DNA of 64,000 nucleotides from Pinus tabuliformis (GCA_031772625.1 CM062813.1:761918720-761982719); one strand, 5' to 3'; numbered from the stretch's first letter, positions 23,347 to 34,198 are shown. Numbers and translations are program-made. Notes: generated from the sequence alone by a model not told the origin.

Positions 23347-24110
23347 GTTAGAAAATTATACATTACAAAGCAATGGAACACATAAAATATTGTAGAAATA
23401 TAAACACAGAGAACGCATAAAACAAGAGAGACACAGATATACGTGGTTCACCCAGTTTGGGCTACGTCCACCCGGAACAGCCAGTCCTTCCTTTCTATTA
23501 TCCAGCAAAATGAAGAGACACAACCTACAGCAAATCCGCTATAATATCCTCTGTTTTCTCTCACAGTCTCACCTCTCAGTTTCTCGCTCACAGAATACAC
23601 ATCTATATCTCAGCCTCCAATACAATGCCCTCATACAAAGAGAGGGGTTGCCTTCTAGGGCAAAATCCCCTAAACTAAACATAAGTTCTACCGTCAAATC
23701 ATCTGCCTAATGAACGGTCCAGATTGACTAGAAATTACTATCCTTTTACAAGGAAATTTTACATTTGTTTTTAGCTTCGGGGGCACTGCCCCCGAGCCCC
23801 CGCCGGGGGACTGCTGGCCCCTGGACCCCCCAGCTGGGGGGGATCAGCCCCCCCAGACCCCTGCGGGGGGGACAAGTCCCCCCTGTGTGGAGAGGTGTAC
23901 AAACTTCATGGGGTATACATCCGGCTGAAACAAAGACCTCTGAACAATCATGCTCCACACACAACAGGCAGCTCTATGCGCCACACATCAAACCCAGCGC
24001 GACGTGCCCTGTGTGTGCATCCCGCCCGTGTAAATTTAAACTGGAAATCACAGCCCTATGTGCCGTGCCTGCTATGTGCGTCGCGCCACTTGCCCAGTGC
24101 GTCGTGCCTC
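23347..24110 (-). mobile_element. Solo or truncated copia-type LTR, minus strand (right end uncertain)
   Basis: On the minus strand the segment ends ..AATTTTCTAACA at 23347. It contains the U5/R wording typical of plant copia LTRs around 23450-23475 (GTGAACCACGTATATCTGTG and a GGGCTAC..CC block). No primer-binding site follows the LTR end, so it is solo or truncated. The other boundary was not found; 24110 is only where LTR-like wording fades. Confidence 0.45.
23775..23890. repeat. GC-rich G/C-run island with overlapping hairpins
   Basis: Alternating runs of C5-C7 and G5-G7 (GGGGGCACTGCCCCC, CCCCGCCGGGG and similar) form several nested inverted repeats in otherwise AT-rich DNA. A shorter island of the same style (GGGGGGCAGAGCCCCCC) lies near 38830 inside another LTR-like insert. 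Confidence 0.75.
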
Positions 24111-24899
24111 TGATTTTGGGAAGATTTCTCCAACTTTGTCTTACTTGCTCACAAACAGGACTTTGCTTTGCCCAAATTTGTCTTTGAAATGCAAATGAAA
24201 CTTTCAATAGAAGAAATATAAAGCCCACTTTATAATGTTTGGAAAATGACTTTATTTTTCTAACTCTATTTTTGAGCTTTTTCACTTTATTTGAGCTTGT
24301 GATGAACTGAATGACCTGTGTCTTGTTTGCTTTGTAGGGGGTTGGAGCTACTGAGGCTAGGAAAAGTGACTAGGGTTGCAAGTGAAGTAATTTACATATG
24401 AAGGAAATAAAATTACGTGAATTTGTACAATAAAATCTAAAAATACCTTGTTTTTCCTCAAAACAGAGTTTTGAGGAAAAATACGTATTTGAACACTTGA
24501 TTATGAGATTTATTGGTGCTAGAACCTCTTCATGTGCCTATTGGTTATTATATGACTTTTTGAAACCCTTTTTTATGAAACCCTAATGAAACCCTAGACC
24601 TAAATGACAATGAAACCCTAGAAATGACTTCTGCAATCTATAAGACAAAAGGGTGAATTTATACAATTTTTGATGAATAAACATGAGCCAGCAGGTAAAT
24701 GACATGAGGGAAACTGTAGGAGAATCCACTACCATCAGATGATCCATGCGCCTAATGGAATGCAGCTGACTGGGCGGGACACCTAATATGCAATGCAACA
24801 AAAGGATTTGATCTTCGACGGAGGGATGAAGATACCGACACTAACAATCCTAACCCACACCAATTATGGAATCCTCTTTTCCATTCTTGCTAAAATCTC
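24111..24899. other. Noncoding; contains a perfect 14-bp hairpin at 24451-24481
   Basis: TTTTTCCTCAAAAC and GTTTTGAGGAAAAA are exact reverse complements around a 3-base loop. Two to three GAAACCCTA words occur at 24560-24625. No coding region is recognised; the minus-strand gag to the right fades here. Confidence 0.5.
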
Positions 24900-26000
24900 T
24901 CTCCACCTTCTTCAAATTTCATGGATGAATTGTTGGATGCAAATTCCAACACTTGTCTACAAGATGACTCTGCTTATGGCAATGAGTGAAAAATAATTGT
25001 ATCTTCTTTTCAACACGGTTTCCATTATCCAATGAACCTTTGGCTTTCTGTCTCTTCTTTTTTTAAATTTTCTTGTGTATGGCTATCCTCTTCCAACACC
25101 TCGAAATATTATGGTTATTCAAACCACAAAAGGAACATGTAAATTATCTCCAAATCTTATGTGAAGATTTACCATGTTTATCATAATCAAAAGAAACTTG
25201 ATTAAAGGCAGATTTATACCTTTCACATTCACCTTTGTCACCTTCTTGAGGAGGTAAATTTTATAAGGTAGTGGATCTCTTTGGATTACTAACAATGACT
25301 TCAATGACCTTAGAGTTTTCAACATCCTCTTTTTTTCCATTTCCACTAGTTGCATGCTTATGAGCATCTTCTTGCAAAGTGGGTATAAAAATTTTGTATT
25401 CCTCATGAATACAAACTTCACAAGCTTGAGATAATGAACATGTAATGAAAGTCCTTCTTGGAACACCTTCATGTGCCTCCTTGGATTTGGATCATTCTCC
25501 ATGATGTTTTCCATAACCAAGACCCAAATACTTAGGTCTTTCCTCAACAACAATTGGCTCAACTATGCCTTGTGCATGCCTGCCTAACCCTTTACCTTCA
25601 TAACCCATCTTCATTAATAATTTGGACCTTGTTCCTCTAGTGTGTCTTTCAAAAGCACTAAAAAATTCATTTTGAGAGGAAATTGAAGATAAAATTGAAT
25701 TGCATACCTCATTTCATGCACATACTTGGCTAGGGTTTCCTTGGCATCATGGAATTGAATCTCCATCTCATGCATCTTTTAAAGAAGCTCTTGCTTCTCC
25801 TCCTTCATGGGCATCAACTGTTCTTGAAGTATAGTATTCTCATTCCTATCTTCATATAGCTCTTGCACCATATCTCTCATGATGATAAACTCTTCCAACA
25901 TCTCTTCATCAAAGAGTCTTTCTAAGGAAGATGGATTAGAAACATCACTTGATGAAGCTGCCATCATACAATCCTGCACATAGTTAAATTCTCCTTGCAC
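24900..26000 (-). pseudogene. gag of the old minus-strand copia-type element
   Basis: The minus-strand segment 26000-25779 encodes a Ser-rich start and an acidic heptad-like coiled coil (LEEFIIMRDMVQELYEDRNE). Further on, in other frames, lies a full CCHC zinc knuckle CSFCGLNNHNISRC (about 25095-25140). About 35 residues later is a second, damaged knuckle, THCHKQSHLVDKCWNLHP (about 24925-24985), whose first Cys codon is lost. Paired knuckles with a trailing W-N-LHP are typical of a plant copia gag. Frameshifts and stops separate the pieces. It starts about 75 bp inside the primer-binding site, the expected place for gag. No protease, integrase or RT follows. Confidence 0.65.
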
Positions 26001-26075
26001 AAATACAAAAGCAATAGCTAATTTTCTAGCTAACCATGGAAAACGATCTCAGGGTTAAAAATGAGCTAACAAGTC

Positions 26076-26086
26076 CTCTGATACCA
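26076..26086 (-). other. Primer-binding site (tRNA-iMet) of the old element
   Basis: CTCTGATACCA on the plus strand is TGGTATCAGAG on the minus strand, the standard initiator tRNA-Met complement. It sits 8 bases from the LTR edge at 26095, fixing the element's orientation. Confidence 0.75.
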
Positions 26087-26094
26087 ACTTTATA

Positions 26095-26730
26095 TGAAAT
26101 GTTGGGAAAACTTGTTAATGCTATGCAAGCTCCCTCATTAGTATTAAAAATGTGTTTAGGATCATCTCAAATTAACCATCACGTGAGGAATTATGTGTCA
26201 ACTGTTATGTGCCTTTTATGAGAAATTCACGAGTTTAATTAGTTGTTTAAAACACATATGCAGAAAATAAAATGTAGATAAATAAAACACAACTCATAAA
26301 ACACAGAGCTGGTAAAGGAGTTCATCCCTCCTGGGCTACATCTCCTTAGACCTAGTTCAATGGTTAGGCCCTCTTTGGATTAATGGTCAATTATCTAATT
26401 ACATGCACATGTAATTCTCCAACGGCTTTGAAACCTACTCCATTGGATTCAGAAGACCCAAAAACCCCAAAAGTGAACTTCCAAGCTCTGCAATTGGACT
26501 TTAGCTGATCTAGGCTTGACCTCCTCTCCTGGTGGCCCTTAGGCTTCCATAAACTTAAACATAGAAAAATCACGTAAAAAGGTGTATTTCTTCCTTGAAA
26601 CTTATTTCATTGTGTTCAGAGCATCAAAATCATCTAGGAATGACTCTTTCGGAACCAAAATTGGTTGAGAATTTCCAAAGTTATGGCTTCTTCAGTTTTT
26701 CCTAGGAAATGTCCTTTAAATCTAGAAAAA
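26095..26730 (-). mobile_element. 5' LTR of the old element, left part
   Basis: Aligns with the first half of 16788-18159. It stops abruptly in an A-rich spot (CTAGAAAAA) where the plus-strand copia element inserted. The alignment resumes at 43056. Confidence 0.75.
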
Positions 26731-27135
26731 TGTTATATGATCCAAAATAAAATATTATCATAGGTTATAAAGTTGGAATAAAATAATTATTAATTTAAGA
26801 TATTAAATTAATAATTATTAATCTAGAATATTTAATTATTTAATGGAAACATTTTAGAATTAGTATATTATTGTAACAAGGTATGACTCTACAAATGTGT
26901 CGTATCTTAGGCACTAATTTAGGAGAATTGTTAGCAAGTTGTTTGAATAGCTTTTGTTGTAAGTGGACACTTGTTATTTAATAAGTGATCCATAATTAGA
27001 GATAGTTAGGACATTTTAGCTTATAAATAGCTCATTTCAAGAGTGTTTTGTTGTTCGGGTGTAAACTCTTGCAAAATTCTAGATGTAATTGATTTTCTGA
27101 TTAATAAAAATACATGTTTGAGGACACTTTTGCCA
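26731..27135 (+). mobile_element. 5' LTR of the copia element
   Basis: Begins TGTTATATGATCCAAAAT and ends ..CTTTTGCCA. It is matched along its whole length by 42653-43055, including the TATAAATA box and the AATAAAA-type stretch near the end. Confidence 0.9.
27022..27029 (+). promoter_or_regulatory. TATA box in the copia 5' LTR
   Basis: TATAAATA, conserved at 42942-42949 in the 3' LTR, about 110 bp before the LTR end. Confidence 0.6.
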
Positions 27136-27141
27136 TTATTG

Positions 27142-27153
27142 TGGTATCAGAGC
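27142..27153 (+). other. Primer-binding site (tRNA-iMet) of the copia element
   Basis: TGGTATCAGAGC, exact complement of the initiator tRNA-Met 3' end, 6 bases after the LTR. Confidence 0.92.
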
Positions 27154-28766
27154 TCCAGTAATGCTGCACCTGATGTGAGGAGGATATTCCATCTCTACAA
27201 GTTCTTGTAAAACTCCATTGAATTGATCAACAAATGATTGGTATGGAAATTGTCCGGTTTTTTTGTTTAAAAGGAAAAGAAATTTTATTATTGATTTTAG
27301 ATTTTTAAATCCTAAAATCATTTTTTATTATTATAAAAAAATTGCCTTTGTATCTTGAACTTTTGTTATCTGCTCCGCTTCAATATGATGTTTGGCCATG
27401 ATAAGCACATCCTCGCTGGTAGATAGTGGGCCAATTACTTCCAGATCACTCTAATTACAAAGAAAATTTCTGGAATACAGTCATTACCCATGAAAACGCT
27501 GAAGATTCTTAGCATGAAAACGTTGAATATTCGGACCTTCTGAAGCACAATACCCAAGATTTCCTTCGCACGATAGCACTGAAGATTCGGACCTTCTGAA
27601 GCACAATACCCAGGGTTGCCTTGGCACAAAAGTGTTGGAGATCCCTCACGGCTGTTGTACTCATTTCTAATGGACGCGTGCTAAGCAATAACAATTCGGG
27701 CAAAGGTACATGAAATTTTCTTTAAAAGGTTAAAGGCGCGTTCTTCAGAGCTGTCCGGTGACATCAAGGATTTGAAAGATATCAGAAACATAAAACCTGT
27801 GAAACCCTTCACGGCTTCCGGTCTGAAAATTCTCATTTCCAATGCGAACTCTCATCACATGTTTTTTGAAAAAGTTCTCCCAATCCATTCGCCTTCGAGC
27901 TTTCGACGAGGAGAGAGACTATGTACTTCATTACAGACAATGATAAGGGGGAGGAGTGGATCAATTTCATCTGTCGCTCCATCGTGCAACATTCTAGGTC
28001 AGTTACAGAGAAGGAGATTGTTGATTATCATAGACAGTGTGCAGATAAATGAATACCCAATTCGAATCAGATCGATTCTCTGTAAATTGGTTGCAATTAG
28101 GGTAGTCTTCCTGTCATTTTGGCAGAATTAGTATTATATACCATTGTAGTGTCTAATTATTTCAAGATAGTGTCAGTGTGAAACCAGTAGAAGAAGCCAG
28201 CTTGAGCTAGGTAGCAGCCAGCATGGAGGACAGCCTAAAACAAAAAATTCATCCTCTTAAAGAGTTTTATTTTGAAGTTTAAAGTTGAATATAAGAAGTG
28301 AAGAAGTCTTTGCTGGAGAGAAGGATTTTTCTATTGTTTGTAATTTGTAATTTGGAGAGATAAGGTATATATTTTTATGTAATGTTTTATTATTATTGGA
28401 GTAATAAGGATTTTGTAATTTTTTGGAGTAATAAGGAGATTTTATTTGTAATTTGTTTTTGGAGAGATAAGCGTGGCATTGTAACTCAAAGTAATTTTAC
28501 TTTGGGCGGGGGGGGTTAATTTTTTTTTACCAAGATTTGCATGAGCATTGTAAAATCAAATTTTTAAAAGCCACCTTATAATTTTTTTGAGAAATTAACT
28601 AGAGCCAAGTGCAAAGCTCAGTCATTTTTCTCATGTTTCAACAACTATATGAGGGTCAAGGCCAAGCCCCGATAGATCATTTTGGCGTAGCGTGTTACAT
28701 GTTGTGTTGCCCATCTTGATATATTTTTTTTGAGCTTGATTCACGGTCTGAAGTTTCAACACTACA
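27154..28766 (+). other. Unusually long leader of the copia element
   Basis: About 1.6 kb separates the PBS from gag, much longer than usual for copia, so it may contain an unrecognised older insertion. It contains a ~60-bp tandem duplication at about 27530-27620 (CGGACCTTCTGAAGCACAAT twice). Two TTTGGAGAGATAAG-bounded units lie at about 28345-28470, and a G-rich tract (GGGCGGGGGGGG) at about 28505. No coding region is supported. Confidence 0.5.
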
Positions 28767-29029
28767 ATGTCAAAGTTGATTAATTTGTTTTCCAATTCCG
28801 ACAAACTCGAAGGCACAAAATCTTACAGAACATGGCAACACCTCATCGAAAGCACTCTCTTTTATAATGAATTTTGGAATGATATATGTGATGGTGATAT
28901 TAAGCCAAATAAACCCACAGATGCAGCTGCACTAGCAAAATGGGAAGTTAAGAATGCCAAAGCATTAGCTCTCATTAAATCTTCTGTTAATGATGAAATG
29001 TATGTCCATATAAAAAATGCTACAAATGC

Positions 29030-29034
29030 ATGGT
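29030..29034. repeat. Target-site duplication ATGGT, left copy
   Basis: ATGGT immediately precedes the LTR at 29035 and is repeated at 38107-38111 after the other LTR. Confidence 0.9.
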
Positions 29035-31012
29035 TGGTGAGCTCCAGTATTGTAGCAATAATGCTACAACTCCTGGGGCTTCCTGTCTCTTAATTTTATC
29101 AACCCGGTAGTTCGTACAAACTTGGAAGCGGCGGTGCTATATGCACAAGTACTAGCTCTTGTCGCAGCTGTCACTTGGTCAGCTGGCACAAGTCCGCTAG
29201 GGCTCAAGCCAACTTCTATAGGCTCTCAGAAGAAGCTTGCTAATTGATGGACGAAAGCTATTCTCAAAGGAAAGCTACTCTACTTGACAAAATGAACTGA
29301 AAGCAAATCAACGCATGTAAACCTAGGAAACCCTAATTTAACTAGTCTAACCTCTAAAATGCAAAGAATCTGAATGAAACTTCTACCAATGCTGCCATTA
29401 CCTCTAACAAGTGAAAATGCAATGATCTAAGCTACTTGCATCATAAAAGACATGTTTTTGTAATTTTTCTTTATGTGGATGGAATGATTGTGATTTGGTG
29501 CTAACTAGGGTTTGGTTGTGCAGATGGGATGGAGAAGGAAGGAAAGCGTGGGAAAGGTTGGGGAGGCTAGGAGAGGTCCCTAGGGATCCTTAGCATCCAT
29601 CCACAGAGGTTCCTCGCATTCAGATGCTCAGCAACCGAGAGAGTGGCCTCCTACAGGATGGCTGTGGAGGATCCTACAGGATACTCTGTTTTCTACAGGA
29701 TGTCTACAAATGGCTACAGGATGACCTACCGTGAATGTTGGGAGTGATGGAGGGATGATGAAATGGTAGAGGGAGATGTGTAAGGTAGGAATGAGGCTGG
29801 TGATGGCTTTAGAAGTGAAAGAATGGGATGGGAAGTGAGTGTAGGGAGTAGGTTGGAAGGTAAAGGGCTATGTCAACGAAAGGGCTAGAGAATGGAAGTA
29901 CGTGAGGAGTGAAAGACTTTGGGAGATAACAGAGCGGAGCAGGGGTCAAAGAGATGTCTGCATGTGTGATCAAGATGGAGGACGAAGTGATGGAACGAGA
30001 GAAAGCAGTGTAAATGGAACAAATGCTTGTGAGTGTCACCAAAACAATAATGCTTCAACCTAAGCTACCTGTGACATAAAATCAATGAACAACAATATAA
30101 ATTGTGAAGGAAACTCATGCATGGCAGTGGAATGAAGAAGCAATGCTAAATATGACAGTGCATGAATGGATCTAAGTAATGCCTCAGCCTACTTCCAAAC
30201 AACTACAGCAGTTCTAACTGATAAAACCAATCTGTTTGACTTCTACATGAAATCTAAATCAGCAGCTATACTCAAATGCATGTAAAGGAAAATGGAAACG
30301 AAATGTTAAAGGAACAATATTGATACAAAGGAAGGAGGCCTGAGCTCTTAGGTTGGGCCCAACCCCGAGAGCTTTAGGCTCCTTTAAAAACTTAAAATCT
30401 GATCCAAAACTGCTTGCTTTTATTCATAATCAAAATTCTAATGTCATGCCAAAACTGGCTTACAAAGAGCAAAAACCAAATTGACTAACTAGCTGCTACG
30501 AAATGACTAACTACTAGCTACCAAAAATGACTACCAACTAGCTAACCAAAATGAGGCCCCAAGCCTTCTTATTTATACAATTTGAGGACCCAACAGTCAT
30601 CCTAAAAGTTAGGGACTTGGCTGCCCAAGACTTGGAGTTAACAGCAGTCCAACTTGACTTGCTTGGCTGCCCTTGTGCTCATTAATTTGGTGGCCTTTGA
30701 ACTCCGAGCTGATGGTGGAGAATTCGAGGTAAGGGTCCATAAATGCGGGGGACACCTTCCTACAAATCCTCTAGCTTGTTCTCCCACGAATTTGGCTGCC
30801 AAGTGCTCATTAAGACCTTCAATTTTGTCTCCAAGTTGACCAACAAGGCTACACAAAGCACCCATTAGACTTGTTGGCATAATGACTAACCAAATTCACT
30901 CTATTAACATAAAAATAATAAAAAACATGCAATAAACAAATGAGAATGGTGGACTAAGCCAAATTAGGAGGTTGAATGAGCCCAAATAATTGTACATTTT
31001 TGGGGCTCATCA
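29035..31012 (-). mobile_element. 3' LTR of the young nested element
   Basis: Nearly identical to 36128-38106. It contains four CTACAGGAT words at 29650-29730, one TATA box (minus strand) at 30570-30577, and GCTCATC..CCCCAAAA near the end. On the minus strand it begins TGATGAGCCCC. Confidence 0.92.
30570..30577 (-). promoter_or_regulatory. TATA box of the nested element LTR (3' copy)
   Basis: TATTTATA on the plus strand, TATAAATA on the minus strand; same in the other LTR at 37664-37671. About 430 bp into the LTR in its own orientation. Confidence 0.55.
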
Positions 31013-31025
31013 TCACCCCCCTACT
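31013..31025 (-). other. Polypurine tract of the nested element
   Basis: TCACCCCCCTACT on the plus strand is AGTAGGGGGGTGA on the minus strand, directly against the 3' LTR. Confidence 0.75.
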
Positions 31026-31411
31026 GAAAGTGTTGCTCATCCTCTGAGCAACCAAATCTCTCCCCTTGTCTTTGATGGCCTTGGTGACTTTCTTGGCTAG
31101 CATTTCAGCCGATTGCTCCTTTGGCTTCCCTCTCTTCAAACTTTCCTGTAGAAACTGTTCTGTCTTCCTGTAGAAACAGACTCTGTCTTCCTGTAGAAAT
31201 CGTTTCAACTGTTTTGGTCTGCTTGGTTGGGGGTTCCTTCTCCTTCCAGCTTTGCTGTGGAAACCTTCATCTTCTCCCCCTTGCTGCTCTATTTCCAGAC
31301 TTCCTGTAGGAAGTCTTGTAATTTCCTGTAGAAGTCTGCCCCATGACCGGATTGTGTCCATCTTTGAAATTTAAACGACCCCTCTGAAAAATGGTAGCTG
31401 CATGCAGAGCC
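31026..31411 (-). other. Interior between captured gene and PPT, rich in CCTGTAGAA motifs
   Basis: Five copies of TTCCTGTAGAA or TTCCTGTAGGAA lie at 31143-31335. A minus-strand frame (31361-30954) crosses into the LTR and has biased Lys/Gln composition without a family motif. Confidence 0.5.
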
Positions 31412-32163
31412 TCAGTCAATCTTCACTAATAAGTATATTGTGCGCACAAACCAAAGGCATGCATAGAAACCCATTATACCGGTCAGAGCAAAGAAATGAG
31501 TATGACATGATGGGCATGTAGCCAAAATATAAAATTCTAGAAACAAGTTTTGTCACCTCCAGCTTGGTGAAGAACTAGAATGTGGCATAGAGAAACAAGT
31601 AAAATGCTGAGGAGCCTGCGATCAAATAAGATCTCCACCACCAGTTGTAATCTTCACTGCACATTTCAACGTAGCACAAGATAACAATGATTTCTGCACA
31701 TGTAACCATGAGGATCACAAAGACAATGAACAGGAACCCAAATATACAGTAGAACTGATGCAGCCATATTGAAGTTAATCTGAAGAACAGTCCAATGGAT
31801 ACAACTCCAAACCATAAAAGGACTGAGGCAAACATAGTCTCGAAAGGAACTACACCAACTGATTTTTTTCCATAGCAGTGCATTGAGAATAAAGAAAATG
31901 CAAAAGGAAATGCCTGGAAACAAGAATGTGGCCTTCAGCATGTTCCTCCTCTGTTCTGTGCCCCTGAACATCTTAGGTAGACGTGACAATGCATACCCTG
32001 CAAAGAAACCCGTAAACATCCATAATAGCAGCATAGCGGTCATTAAACTTCCACGGTTCAATGTTCGCATCATGATCATTACAACCATTTCGGAGAGAAA
32101 TAAATCAACCATCAATGAGTTGATGATAGAGAACCAATTAACTGATTGTGCACACTTCAGTTG
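31412..32163 (-). pseudogene. Captured C-terminal half of a TM9SF/EMP70 (transmembrane nine) gene
   Basis: Minus-strand translation gives unmistakable EMP70 (TMN/TM9SF) sequence in order: WFSIINSLMV (32116-32136 and on), RGSLMTAMLLLWMFTGFFAG, FLFPG..ILNALLW, KKSVGVVPFETMFASVLLWF, LTSIWLHQFYCIFGFLF, CSEDYNWWWRSYL, FFTKLEVTKLVS, LTGIMGFYACLWF. It ends VKID followed by TGA at 31412-31414, the family's native C-terminus with its K-x-D Golgi-retention/ER-export type signal. Two blocks are absent compared with the family: the cytoplasmic loop after MRTL, and about 55 residues between FGVV and LFF. There is a 1-nt shift in an A7 run near 31870, a TAG at 31575-31577 and another shift near 31480. EMP70 proteins are nine-pass endomembrane proteins. 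This copy is a non-functional, intron-free-looking fragment in the element's sense orientation. Confidence 0.88.
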
Positions 32164-33850
32164 AGGACGTGGAAAGTGCAGATGAACAGCAGTTCATGAG
32201 TTTCAGCCAAGCCGCCTTGAATTGCTGCGTGATTTGGTGATGAGGTGGAAAAAACATGTGCGCTAGATTTTTCAAACTGCAGTGATGTTATGAACTGCAT
32301 GTCTTCTTCTCTCTGTTAATTATTGGACGTCCTGTGCACTAGAGTTCAACAGATCTGCCACTAACTGTGCTTTCCAACTTCCACGTGAATGACTATCCAC
32401 GCATGCTGCGTGATTTTCAACTGAGTGCTAGGGAAGAAAATCGGTTGAGCCTTGCTAATCCGTGGCTTAATCTCACCATTTCATTCATTCATGCAGTTTC
32501 CAAATTAATTTTATGCAATAGAAGAATGGGTTTGTCACATACCTCGAAGTTGAATGGCTGTCGTGAGCTGCTGTGGGCTGTCATTGCTGCATGCATTTGA
32601 TTTTATGGTTGCATGATGGCTGGGCTGCTAATCCATGGCTGGTTTTCTTGTGCAGGTGTCCTCTGGGCAGATGCATGCAACAAGAATTCATTTCCACGTT
32701 CAGATCTGCATATTCAAGCTGTTGTTGCTGCATCTTCACCAAACCAGAACTTCTTTTTGCCATTTCTCCCAAACGGAAAACCGGATTGAGCTGAAACTTG
32801 GTGGGCATGTTCCTACCATCATGATGAATCTCCCATAGAAAATTCGTGATCAATGGATGCACGGATTTCGAGAAAATTGGAAAATGGCTGAAGATTTCAG
32901 AGCTCGATTTCTCGGAAACCGTGCATCGGAATTGGCTGAAACTGCTTGGGTAGGCTACTATCACCCACGTGCATCTCCCCACGAAACAGGTTTTGAAACG
33001 GATGCACGGTTATGGAGAAAATGAAAAAATGGCTGATGGTGATGGAGGCTTATTTCTTGGAAACCGTGCACCGAAATTGCATGAAACTGCTCAGGCATGT
33101 TTTCATCGACCTTGTACAATCCCCCCTAAAACTGTTTGTCAAATGGATGCATGGTTTTCAAGTTATGGCAAAAACAAATTTGGTTCTATGGATTTTTGCC
33201 TCAAGGCTTTTTGCATGTGCTTGCATGGGATGACAAAATGAATTTTGTTTGTGATGCAGGTATGGAGATGGTGGAGGATGAGTTGGAAGACTGCATGAGG
33301 ACCTCTGAACCCTTGAGGAAGCTAGCATGTTCGCCAAACCACTTTTTGAAATGTATGCCTAGTTTCCCACAATTTCTACAGGAAGTTCCTGTAGAAGCAC
33401 AATGAGAAGCAAATGAAGTGGACAAATGATGGAGAAAGGCAAGGGATGGAGACACAAGTGCTTGCAGGCCTGACCAATAGACTCCCACCATCAGATTCAC
33501 TTTTGAGATTGAATTTGGCTCGTCCAAAGGTTCTACAGGATGTTTCCTGTAGAAATACAGAGCTTCCTGTAGAAAACACAGTTTTGAGGAAAGAAGCATA
33601 ATGACATGAAAAAATGATGGAAAAGGGGTGAGGAGTGGAAACATGGATGAGTGTAGGCCTCATGGACATATTCCAAGCCTTCAGGTCCTCTTTGGAGATC
33701 AATTTGGCTATTTTGTAAGCTTCCTGTAGAAGATACGAAACTTCCTGTAGAAGGCACAAAAACTCCTTTGTCCTTGATTTGAGTGCTCCTCCTGCCATGA
33801 AACATCCTTCTTGCAACCTGAAATGTCATTGCTGCAACATAAAATTATTC
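32164..33850 (-). repeat. Interior of the nested element: repeated leader-like units and CCTGTAGAA motifs
   Basis: Two to three units beginning GGATGCACGG and including TCTCGGAAACCGTGCA and GAAACTGCT start at about 32857, 33000 and 33145. They are offset by ~145 bp. Seven more TTCCTGTAGAA or TTCTACAGGA words lie at 33370-33760. Several overlapping frames on both strands are open here, but none shows a domain. The origin could be more captured transcript sequence or internally amplified leader DNA. Confidence 0.5.
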
Positions 33851-33904
33851 AATGATGATTAGCTTTATTTTTCTTTTTCTTTTTTTCTCTTTTTTTTTGA
33901 AAAA

Positions 33905-34095
33905 CAACTAGGGCGCCTCATGGAGGTTTTCACCCTAATTGCCTGCCTTGGGCGCCTCCAAGGGAGGTTTTCACCCAAAGATCTTTTTCTCTTTTATTTT
34001 CTTTTCTTTCCAACCCATTGACCGCCTCATGGAGGTTTTCAATCAATGAGCCAATCTAAGGCGCCTCCAAGGAGGTTTTCACCTTAGATTTTGAT
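33905..34095 (-). repeat. Four-unit minisatellite GCGCCTC..GGAGGTTTTCA
   Basis: Units at about 33911, 33949, 34021 and 34059 share GCCTC(CA)(A)GGAGGTTTTCA with alternating ATGG and CAAG(G) variants. They are separated by pyrimidine-rich or unique spacers. Located just 3' of the gag-like ORF in element orientation and followed by a T-rich tract. Confidence 0.75.
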
Positions 34096-34198
34096 TTTCT
34101 TCTTTTTTCATTTTTTCTTTTTCTTTTTTTTTTCTCTCTTTTGTTCTTTTTTTTTTTTTTTTTCCTACCCTACCCTACTTGAAAAAACAAAATCATTT

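Noticed and set aside
23746-24285. Pro/Gly-rich frames on both strands, up to 140 codons
   Set aside because: Produced by the G/C-run island and GC-rich words of an LTR-like segment; no domain.
29809-30042. 77-codon minus-strand frame found twice (also 36903-37136)
   Set aside because: It is inside the LTR and duplicated only because LTRs are duplicated; no domain, and it lies in noncoding LTR sequence.
30638-30880. 80-codon minus-strand frame in both LTRs (also 37732-37974)
   Set aside because: LTR-internal, upstream of or around the TATA box, with no recognised motif. Identity between copies reflects LTR identity, not coding constraint.
32581-33829. Several 90-147-codon frames in the nested element's interior as further captured genes
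   Set aside because: Frames on both strands overlap, share only repeated leader-like units and the CCTGTAGAA words, and show no protein-family motif.
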